From Halisarca cf. caerulea (lineage: Eukaryota > Porifera > Demospongiae > Chondrillida > Halisarcidae), in the NCBI GenBank assembly GCA_963170055.1, contig CAUJGJ010000214.1, forward strand, positions 146,001-210,000: a DNA stretch of 64,000 nucleotides. The letters are read 5' to 3'. The number at the start of each line of letters is the position of its first letter. Position 1 is the first letter of the stretch. The notes under the pieces are model-generated. The model was not told where the DNA came from. It did no database searches and saw nothing but the letters and a program-made list of their open reading frames with translations. The position numbers and the translations under genes were made by a program. Shown here piece after piece: positions 44,150-53,166 of this stretch.

Positions 44150-45760
44150 TGCGGTATATGTCCAATTAGGGCCAAAATGGTGCGATATACATACCAAGCT
44201 CTTTATCTTTATTTTTCTGCAGATGGTGAACGGTTCAGCCTTTAAGTTATTTGAACATGAACCATACTATGCTTTTGTTCTTTACAATTTTGAGCAATTT
44301 ACAATACCTGAAGGACAATGGTATAGGAAGAGAACTAAACGCTGGTGGGCACTGGGAAAAGCTCAACAGGTAGCAGCAAACCTATTAGTACCATAGTAAA
44401 CTGGATCATCTAACAATCGTATGTTGTGGGAGTGAAAAGTCTCTTCCATTCGTGAGTAATTTATAAAAGACCGCAAGAGCAAAACTATTGCATGTCTGAA
44501 TTTCGTCCAACCTTCGAGTTTTAACTCCCGCAACACGGAATTGCTAGATTTTAGTGAAAACTCACTTTTAAGTGCATGAGATTTTGTCCATTCAAAAGCC
44601 CTTTCCCGCTGCCCACCAATGTTTTTGTGGCATGTCCAGCAAGAAGGTGATCAAGGAGCTTAATCACGAGAATATCTCTGACAATTATGACACATTAGGG
44701 CGTCACTGCATGCACGGTAGATTCTGCATGTGGAACATGTCCGTGCTAATTCGAAGGTGTGAAAATTTCGGTCTTTTTTACAGCTTCTATTCTCAACTTG
44801 CAGAAGCTTCAGAGCTTCAAACGTAGGCTTAACATGTAGCCAGACACATAAGTATTTCGACAATTACCCTTTTGAAAGACCTGCTTCAAGCGCGCAGAGC
44901 TACTAAGGTTTTACTAACCCCTACCAAAAAGCGAAACGCTTTGGGTGATAGATGGTGGAGCGCTTTCAAGACTACTTTTACACATAAATCGCTATAGCAA
45001 AACATTTACTAACTTTTCCATGTGGCAGCAAAGACAATTCCTTTCCAAAGCCGAGATCTGTAATATTGGCCCTCAAAAGACAAGCTTTAAGCGCCTATAA
45101 CTTGGGACAGGAACAAAAGCTCTCTTGCTGCCACATGGAAAAGTTGTATCCTGCAGATGGCTCAAAGTTGGCACCAAGAAACTGCCTCTAGCTTGTTTCC
45201 TCATGCATCACCCAGCCGAAAACTCAAATTCCGATCAGGAGTACTGGATCTTTGCCTTGATCCATTGATCTCGGAGGAATTGTGGTCATGCCTTTCACTT
45301 CAACCGTTGGGACAATTTTCAACTGCATGTGGTTTTTGCCTTACTTTTGTTTACTGGTATTATTCTGATTACGATTCCATGTTGGGGAAGTTGAAACTCG
45401 AAGGTTAGACAAAATTCGAGCTTGCAGTGATTTTTCTCTTGCGTTTTTATAATTTGCTTACGGAAAACTAAAATTCCGAAGAACATTCAATTCGGTCTTG
45501 TTGCGGAAGAGACCTTTCACTTCCGCAACATACAATCGCTAGATAATCCAGTTTACTATGGTACTAAATTATGCTTGCTGTTCCCCTTTGAGCTTTTCCC
45601 GGTGCTCACCGGTGTTTTTGTTCTCTTCCTATACCGTTGTCCTTCAGGTATTGTAAATTGCTCGAAAAATATAGAACCTTGAAACGCTTACAAATATTAA
45701 CAAAAATGTAATATTGTTCATGTTCAAAGAAGCTTGGTATGTATTATTATCACGAGCGAA
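44150..45760. mobile_element. Foldback element with exon-like arms
   Basis: 44190-44460 is inverted at about 45480-45745: ATACATACCAAGC, AATTTACAATACCTGAAGGA, AGCTCAACAGG-type and ACCATAGTAAACTGGAT words all recur as reverse complements. A degraded third copy of one arm starts at 59055. A GCATGTGG-family segment (44726-45245) occupies the centre. Confidence 0.7.
44726..45245. repeat. GCATGTGG-family segment within the foldback
   Basis: GCATGTGGAACATGTCCGTG opens it. ACTAACTTTTCCATGTGG and AACTTGGGACAGGAACAAAA follow. A matching right end, CTGGACATGTTCCACATGC, lies outside the foldback at 45842-45861. Confidence 0.6.
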
Positions 45761-46190
45761 CCGTGTGACTAATAACAAATTCACACGGCGAACATTAACT
45801 TTTATCACTATGCACTCCAGTGAGCCTTATCATAACAATCTGGACATGTTCCACATGCATGGCATTGCGTAATATGAATGTAAAAAATACTGTTTTTGCA
45901 GTAAAAGTCAACGTTTGCACATCTAAAAGTGCTTCAAAAGGGACGAAACTAGTATCAGATTGAAGAGTAAAGTTGACTGCACAAAATAGTATTGAGCGGA
46001 AAATATATCACCCCAAATGACATAGATATCACCAAAAATGTACTTTTCCGCTGTAAAATGATCAAATTTCGACCATAAAGATGTTTATATCTTTTGTGTG
46101 CCAGGTTATATTTTCTTTGCTCAGAATTAATAAATGCACAAGGGTACTTTGAAATAGTTTTTACAGTCTCCGTTGCAAAGAAGGGCCATC

Positions 46191-47765
46191 TGGAGGTATG
46201 CTATGACAAATTTTGCCATAAAACATAATAGCTGCCGTTTGCGAATGTCCCGAACTAAACACATTGTTTTAACTTCTTGCAGATGCAAAGCCTCAAATAA
46301 ACAAACCAAACTGCAAGTAGAACCTTTATACGTTATGTATGTACATAAATAACCAACAATGTGTTGCGATTTCTGTACGACCGATTTTCCGTCACTATAC
46401 GAAAATATCAAAGATTCATATTGCGGTCAAGAAAATCTCCGAGTTTGAGCATGCAAGTTAATTCACAAGACACAATATGTCCTTATCTTACTTTCCTGGT
46501 TATGGGAGAGTGATAGTCCATCCTTCTGCTGCGTATGTGAAAGGATTTCTGCTTTAAAAGAACGGTAGTAACAACAAATGGCTTGACATATATATATTAT
46601 CTGAACAGAAAGATCCATGCACAGTATTCCCATAACCAGTATTTAAAGTGCAGTCCTCAAGGGATAATCTGATTTACTTCCGCAGGTATGTTAAGTCCAA
46701 TTTCTGGACATAAAACAAAATGCTGGACGTCTTCAAGGTGCTATAAGTTTTCACTTCGATCTTCGTTCAATTGTAAGCAGACTTTCTGAAAATACCCAAG
46801 AGGGCATCTGACATATATATACTTGGCTTCGAAAGTGACAAAAGCTAGTTCTAGCCTCTGCAAGTCGCGTGTAATGAGTTTTCTTTACACCATTCGCAAA
46901 TATTTCAAAATGCAAAAAGGCGGTGGTTAGAATCTTGGCTTTTGGACACAAAAGTAGGTTCAAAAGAAAGCACAGATTGAAAACTTACTAAATCAAATCT
47001 TGGGTGATGATCCTCCACTCCACGGCTGTTATGTCCAGGGGTTTTTGCCCAAAAACAAGGTTCCCAGCTATAAGATGTTAGACATAAACCGAACGGAGCA
47101 ACGCACATTACCCCAAGATTCGATTCCGAGGGTTTGGTCCTTTAGTAACAATTTATCAAAGTTTCAAAGCTAAAAGCCGAGATTTCTACCACCACCTTTT
47201 TTGATAAAATTTTCTTGTCGAACAGAACTGTCTTTCCAGGCTGAGTCACGTGTTGTCACATGTTCCATGAACATCTTTCTCGCATACTCACGTATATGTC
47301 CCGCTTGCAAATGATATCACCAAAACAAACTATATAGACGTGTGACAAACCCATGCGTTGCCCACTATAACGAAATTCATTGGGTGAAGCCAGATAACGT
47401 CGTGCTTTTGGCTGGATTGGGACATAACATACCTGCGTCAAATATATAGACCAATTAAAGTTTGCTTGACTGCGTTTTCTGATATAACTTCCTTATGGAC
47501 AAGAGTTCTTCTCAAGCCTTGGTCATATGTTCACCATGTGTTCTCGAGTGTAGAGAGGCAAATTTATACACGGTCACCATACATACGGTCATAACTTTGG
47601 AGGCAAGTCAGAGCTTTCGAAGGTCGATTGCTCGCAAATCTGCAAGTTTACAGTTTACTAACATCCATTTGCTAACTTGGCTGGCCAGAATCCTTTCTAT
47701 TGATGGTGCAACCATTCAAATCTTGAATATTAGGGAGGTGGTCACACGGTAAGAACGTGATAATT
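46191..47765. mobile_element. CGCAGGT-family copy 6 (TTATGGCA type), split by copy 7
   Basis: Left part 46191-46680 begins GGAGGTATGCTATGACAAA with TTGCCATAA. Right part 47440-47765 matches 37840-38100 of copy 3 (AAGAGTTCTTCTCAAGCC, AACTTGGCTGGCCAGAAT). The terminal CCTGCG is lost. Interrupted exactly by 46681-47437. Confidence 0.72.
46681..47437. mobile_element. CGCAGGT-family MITE, copy 7 (nested)
   Basis: Ends CGCAGGTATGTTAAGTCC and GGACATAACATACCTGCG, TC on both sides. Same subfamily and near-identical interior to 36165-36928. It sits within copy 6, so families have inserted into each other sequentially. 757 bp. Confidence 0.85.
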
Positions 47766-47872
47766 TATCGTATTATAGTGTCAGACCGCTCTTAGAACCT
47801 TATCATATAAGCCCTGGTCTGTAGTGTCGTGTTCTACGTGTACAAGTATTCATGTAATTGTGAATAAAAACA

Positions 47873-48127
47873 AGTAATTCGAGTTAAAAACCCGTGGGGG
47901 CTGCCGCCCCACACACTCGAATCACTTGCAAAGCATTGGAGTGTAAGTGCACAGCTGAACATTCATTGAACATACTGTTTATTGTAACTGGACGATTGTT
48001 TTGAAAACAATTGCCATATATGGCAATTGTTTTCAAAACAATTCCTATAACTCATTCCTGTATAAATTCATACTTCTCTATTACTATTATATTAAATTCT
48101 CTATTATAAGACTTTTCTTCAAATCCA

Positions 48128-48201
<74 letters not shown>

Positions 48202-48300
48202 GATGAGCATTACACACTGGAAGTCCAAATGAAAACAAGTGATTCGAGTTTAAAAAACTCGTGGGCCGCCTACGGCCCTGGAAACTCGAATCGCTTGGAA
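47873..48300. repeat. Hairpin-plus-palindrome composite repeat, copy 3
   Basis: Hairpin CAAGTAATTCGAGTT...CTCGAATCACTTG (47873-47932), the perfect 48-bp palindrome at 47995-48042, (CTAT)n at 48133-48164, (TA)n to about 48199, TCGGATGAGCATTACACACT, and a second hairpin AAGTGATTCGAGTTT...AAACTCGAATCGCTT with GGGCCG/CGGCCC core (48237-48295). Confidence 0.7.
47995..48042. repeat. Perfect 48-bp palindrome
   Basis: ATTGTTTTGAAAACAATTGC CATA is followed directly by its exact reverse complement with no loop. Imperfect relatives at 34827-34872 and 38393-38438. Confidence 0.93.
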
Positions 48301-48444
48301 ATTGTCGTTATTGACTAAAATAATACTTCGAAGAACTCTTCTGGTCGAAAAGACACTTCACTGATAAAATCAGGAGCAAACGAATGAATTTTACCGAAAT
48401 ATAGCCGAAAGATTACGTACCGACTTCGCGTCCGCCATGTTGTT

Positions 48445-48448
<4 letters not shown>

Positions 48449-48483
<35 letters not shown>
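48449..48483. repeat. (TA)n tract
   Basis: TA dinucleotide run of about 35 bp, followed by CGTTCCGGACGTTCCGGAC, a short tandem GTTCCGGAC repeat. Confidence 0.9.
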
Positions 48484-48488
<5 letters not shown>

Positions 48489-48746
48489 TCGTTCCGGACG
48501 TTCCGGACACTTCCGGTGAAAGTAAAAACAATATAGAGCTAAAAAGCTAGGTATTCATTCATACTAGCAATAGTAACAAGTTTGCCTACATATCTAAACA
48601 TGGCCCTGGTATATGTATGCTTTCTGTTATCATACAGCAGTTCATTGCACATGCCAAGCCTGTGGTGTCATTGTTGAAAACATCGATGATGCTTGCAGTC
48701 TTAATGGCTTGAATATAAAAATATATTATTATGGCAGTAATTAGTA

Positions 48747-49625
48747 CGCAGGTATTTATAACATGTGCCATCTCAGTAAACAGAGGGGTGTTGTGTATTT
48801 TACACAGGAATTTGATGTAACAATAACACATACTGATGTACACACGTTAGTCACGTGTATTATGAAGTCTCCTGCAAGATGATAGCATAGGCCTTCTTGC
48901 TCTCAAACAGAAGAATATTATATCGAATATTGTGCATTAGTCTGTACATAAAGTGTTTTCAAGACGTTCCAATGGCTATTTGGTTGTGTTATGAAAAGTA
49001 TCGATTTCACAGATCATTATCTTTGGTTGGTGACGTCATCGTAACGCATGACACCCTTGTGATGAATGGCGAGAGAGAGACTTTTCCATTGACTAAGATT
49101 CTTTCAAAAACCTGGTGGTCATCGATCTAAACAATTGTGTAGAGGAGCCATGTCGTGGGAGTTAGATCACTATAGGTAAAGCTAAATTTTAACCATTGGA
49201 GATTTTGATTGCATATGCCATTCCCGACATGTACACAAGTTTGTGGTTTTACTTTGGGTGTATGTAACCATGTTTCAATGAACATCTCAGGAACAAAGAG
49301 GAATGGTAAGTTCTCCAACGGTGAAAATTTAGATATTGTTGTTAGAAAGTTCTGGACAAAGTATGGCTGCTTAAGGCCATAGTTTACATGACTGGGTTTT
49401 GCACTAAACCTGTTTTTTAAATCCAAATCTGTGGTCATTTTTGGGCTTTGTGAAGCAGTGACAACAAAGTTAAGTGAATTGCTTAGCGTTAAATAGTTGA
49501 ATTAATGTTTTGTATTGTTTAATTTGTACTCCACAAGTAAACAGAAGAAAAGTGGAATTTAATTTCTGCTGACTTTTGGACAGTCATTTTGGGTATTGCT
49601 CGCATGTGCACATGTCACACCTGCG
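48747..49625. mobile_element. CGCAGGT-family MITE, copy 8 (CATG type)
   Basis: CGCAGGTATTTATAACATGT at the left and ACATGTCACACCTGCG at the right, TA on both sides. The right end holds the dyad CATGTGCACATG. The body is the inverted relative of 20773-21545. 879 bp, non-coding. Confidence 0.82.
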
Positions 49626-49723
49626 TAAGAGAGTCTAGTCTTATGAATAATATGTATTATAGTGTATTACTTTAAATAATTTTCCTTAAGTTTAAATTTT
49701 GTATAATTTACCTTTATATGCAG

Positions 49724-49765
49724 GTTTTATCTCACAAGAAGGATATGCTAATATCGAAATTGGAA
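49724..49765 (+). CDS. Coiled-coil exon 6 (14 codons)
   Basis: Acceptor CCTTTATATGCAG, donor GAA/GTGTGT. The 42 nt read VLSHKKDMLISKLE in phase 0, exactly two heptads. Separated from the next exon by only 80 nt. Confidence 0.72.
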
Positions 49766-49845
49766 GTGTGTTTCATGTTTTGCTCACAGACGTAGGTTTG
49801 CCCCTAATGTGGCAAAATGTTCTGCACAATGTACTTTTACTGTAG

Positions 49846-49983
49846 ATCCAGTGCCAAGATCTTCATAGCGAAATTGAGCAAAAGCAAAAGCAATTCAGTG
49901 AACGGGAAAATGGACTGAAAAGGGAAGTTGAAGAAGCAAATTCTGATCTAGAAGAAAGGAAAAGAACAGTTGAAACATTGAAG
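49846..49983 (+). CDS. Coiled-coil exon 7 (46 codons)
   Basis: Acceptor CTTTTACTGTAG, donor AAG/GTATAT, phase 0. It begins IQCQDLHSEIEQKQKQFSE and ends LEERKRTVETLK. Strong heptad pattern with dense Glu/Lys. The next intron (10.8 kb) holds the nested retrotransposons. Confidence 0.8.
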
Positions 49984-50067
49984 GTATATATAAGCTAGAC
50001 ATAAAAACAAATTTATATAATATATGTATATATACAATGTGCAGTGCATATAATACTTCTACAGATA

Positions 50068-50598
50068 TGTGGTGGATAGTATTTTAGGCCTTTGTGTGTT
50101 TTGTATTTGACTGCTCTGTTTATTATTAATTGTACTGTACACACATGCGCACAGCGATCATCCATGCAACCCAAACTCCCGGCCGGTATGGGCACATGGC
50201 CAAAGTTAGCAGACCGCTCAGTATGGGCACATGGCAATACGTGGAAGGGAAGGAAAAAAAAGCGAAAAAGGCCAACGCTGACCGGCACCGAACCGGGGGC
50301 TTGTGCGTGGGAGTCGAGCGCAACGGCCGCTGCACTGCCGATTCGACCCCGGGATGCCCTTTCTTGGTTTCCGTTTTATGTTTTGCGTTGCTACGCTTTC
50401 CCTCCCTTCCGCGTATTGCCATGTGCCCATACTGAGCGGTCTGCTAACTTTGGCCATGTGCCCATACCGGCTAGGAGTTTGGGTTGATCCATGCGTGTCC
50501 CTGTTCACCTGTCTATTGTCTTGTCTCGTGCTGGTCCTCCTATTATTCAATACAACTGATGTTATGGTTCTAGCATCTACGAACCCACATCAACCATA
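50068..50598 (+). repeat. Left LTR, containing a MITE
   Basis: About 204 bp of LTR interrupted by the MITE at 50167-50486. The polyadenylation word present as AATAAA in the right LTR reads AATACA here. Confidence 0.8.
50167..50486. mobile_element. Foldback MITE in left LTR, 7-bp TSD
   Basis: CAACCCAAACTCCCGGCCGG and its inverted end CCGGCTAGGAGTTTGGGTTG enclose arms of about 65 bp with repeated TATGGGCACATGGC words. ATCCATG is duplicated at 50160-50166 and 50487-50493. The right LTR shows the empty site. Confidence 0.88.
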
Positions 50599-51317
50599 TT
50601 GGTGACCCTTGACGCTGGTCATTTTGACCATAGAGCGTGCAACGACGGATTCTCTTACAGCCAGCATAGACCCAGCAACCCGGCAATGGGTCGACACCTC
50701 AATGTACACCTCACAACTTTAGGATGTTCTCCTCCTGCATGCTTGAACAGTAACTTCAGGGTGCCTCGCTGGTCGATGCCCTCCTCCACAACCTTCGGCT
50801 TGTCTTCATCCATGGCCCGGTTATGCCCTGGTCCAGCTCGTCATCGGCTCAGCTTCACCCCAGTTCCGCTCATTGTTGGCACGCGGCCTTGCCTCACGTC
50901 GGCTTGCATGTCTTCAGCCAAGCCTCAATTCGGCACAGCTCGCCTTACTTTGGCCCAGCCTTTTTGCCTTATTCTCGGCCCAACTTCGCCTCGCCTCGAC
51001 TCGTCAATGGCTCGCTTTTGCCCAGATAGCCAAGAAGATTCCCTGCACAGGACTAGGTACCTTTTTTCCCAGCGACAAGGCTGCTGTTCAGCTGCACGGA
51101 TCATGATTTCTTCAGACCCTCCTGACCCACGCTGTTTTTTTCTCAGTACACAGCAGATCATCACAGGATCCCCTCCTCAGTCACACACGCCGCACTATGG
51201 CATGCACACTCATCTGAAGTTTATATACTGCCCGACTTGCCATGCTACATCCCCGAGACAGACACAAACGCTGGCACTTCCGTCATTATGACACTACTGG
51301 ACCCACACACTTATCAA
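50599..51317 (+). other. LTR-element leader/gag-side remnant
   Basis: GC-richer than its surroundings and open in several frames (for example 50599-51291), but the products are Ser/Pro/Leu-rich with no Gag, protease or polymerase motif. Probably decayed internal sequence of the LTR element. Confidence 0.4.
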
Positions 51318-51357
51318 CAGGCCTGTAGGCAAGGGGGTTCTGTGGGTGGTGCTGCAC

Positions 51358-51371
51358 CCCCCCCCCCCCCT
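51358..51371. repeat. Poly-C tract
   Basis: About 13 C residues just inside the CAGGCCTGTAG end. Confidence 0.9.
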
Positions 51372-52134
51372 AACCCACCTAGAAGCCAGTTCCACATGGC
51401 TAATAACACTGAAATTAATGCCCTTCATTAGCAATGGCCAAAGACAAACTTACCTAGACAATTACGAAGCTGCAAATGCAGGCCTACCATACCTGATTGC
51501 AGGACCACATTGGGGGGGAGGTGAAAATAGTCTGCCTTTCACCCGAACATCCAATTGATGATATGGGTTGGTGGAAGGCAAGGGGTATGCGGTATGGATA
51601 CACCCCAAATTAACTGCTATACGAACCTCGAAGTGAGGTTAGTGCCCTTGAAAATTCGGTACACACCGGAAGCATTAATGAATATGACTAGAATGAGCTA
51701 ACCGTGTTTTCGGAAGTTACATTCGTAAGTGCAGCCGATAATGGCCTACTGACTACAGTTTGCCAAGGAACAACCAGAGTCAATCACCATAACCCAGTGG
51801 GCACCAACCTATTATACCGACCACTACCAGAGTGCTTTGGAATATGAACTCTTGAGGTCATACCACCACAAGTTGAGTGTGAATGCAATGAGCACACAAC
51901 TCCCCCAAAGCACGACTGAATTTGAATGTAATCCACAAATCAATTAACAATATCACAACAATCCCAGCAAATCTAGCATCAATACATATAATACAGTACC
52001 ACCACAATAAGATATGGACTGAGCGAGTACAAAGAGTAGACTCGTTATAGCATGCCACTAAACAAACACAGAAACAACAATATAACCACGTCGCAAATTA
52101 AAATAAATGTAAATGCTGATACAGCTACAAATAG

Positions 52135-53166
52135 CTAACAGTTGGCACGAGCCAGAGATGAACAGATGCTACTCAGCTCTTCCCTAGGAGAGCGCAAGTA
52201 TAGCTGGTAAGCTGAACTCTCCCACCGTCCAAGCAGCTTTATCTTGGCATCAGAGATGCCAGACTGTAGAGCAGTAGTAGCCGCTCCAATGCGGAAACTA
52301 TGGCCATTAAAATGTTGCACATTTAACCCGGCCTCCTTAAGGGCAGAGTGAACCTGTGTCACCAAATAGGCTCTGGATAAGGGCTGGCCATTGGATCTCA
52401 AAAACAAAGGACCAGGTTCAGGGCCGCGTGTGGACAAGTAATCCAAAAGTGCCGAAACTGGGCACAAAGGAGCACCGGTACGGGAGAGGAAGATCGAGAC
52501 TCCTTTCCCAAACTGATCCGTCTTTGAGGATTTTATGAGAACTGAGATGGACAGAATAGTGGGTGGGGTGAGAAGGTCAACGTCATCTCGTGAGAGGTGC
52601 CGTTTCTTGTCATATGCCAACATGGATGGTACAGTAAACTCCGCACACCTTAAAAAACCGAAAAAACCGAGGCATACAGCGGCCCACAGCATCCGTTTGT
52701 CCCCTGACAAGGGAGGCTGACTCCATATCCTCTTCAACTGTTTGAGGATGGAGGGAGTGATGGGAAGGCGAGAGTCCTTTCCAGTACCTGACCCCACCTT
52801 GGCCCGCTTAATACCCCTGATAACTAGTTCTATACGTGGTGTATATATCACAGGGGATGAGATACCCGTATCAATAAGCAGTTGACGAACCGATGAAAGA
52901 TAGCACTTGATAGTAGCCATAGCAAGACCATCCATGCCAAGTTTTGAAATAAACAACAGCAGAGTATGTTCTGAAGGGGGGATTGGTATCAGATTAAATT
53001 TGCTACAAAAATCCAGAAAACGTTTCTGGCCACTTGAATAACTCTTACGAGTAGATGAAGCTAAGCCACGTTCATAAAATTGTTGAAGAGCTGCCTCCAC
53101 CTCTCTGAGCTCCAATCCGGGGACTCCAACACTAGCAATGCCCAAAGAGGAGGAGGGATGGCACAT
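52135..53166 (-). CDS. Tyrosine recombinase (YR) of DIRS-like element
   Basis: 343 codons on the minus strand. The N-terminal part resembles the SAM-like core-binding domain (ERGLASSTRKSYSSGQKRF). The catalytic domain carries the expected R-H-R-Y residues: FLRCAEFTVP (first Arg), GHSFRIGAATTAL (H-x-x-R) and GRWESSAYQLYLRSP (Trp and nucleophile Tyr). The enzyme would integrate a circular cDNA by strand exchange without staggered target duplication. No internal stop. The ATG at 53166 overlaps the 3' end of the RT frame by about 105 nt in another frame, a compact arrangement usual in these elements. Confidence 0.9.
   Translation of the reverse strand: MCHPSSSLGIASVGVPGLELREVEAALQQFYERGLASSTRKSYSSGQKRFLDFCSKFNLIPIPPSEHTLLLFISKLGMDGLAMATIKCYLSSVRQLLIDTGISSPVIYTPRIELVIRGIKRAKVGSGTGKDSRLPITPSILKQLKRIWSQPPLSGDKRMLWAAVCLGFFGFLRCAEFTVPSMLAYDKKRHLSRDDVDLLTPPTILSISVLIKSSKTDQFGKGVSIFLSRTGAPLCPVSALLDYLSTRGPEPGPLFLRSNGQPLSRAYLVTQVHSALKEAGLNVQHFNGHSFRIGAATTALQSGISDAKIKLLGRWESSAYQLYLRSPREELSSICSSLARANC

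Noticed and set aside
44222..44370. Possible extra coding exon (VNGSAFKLFEHEPYY...)
   Set aside because: The block is one arm of a foldback element, recurs inverted at 45590-45745 and degraded at 59095, and does not resemble the coiled-coil gene. Kept only as a finding.
50599..51291. 230-codon + strand frame after the left LTR
   Set aside because: GC-rich stretch open in several frames at once, product Ser/Pro/Leu-rich, no Gag or polymerase motif, no support as a real gene.
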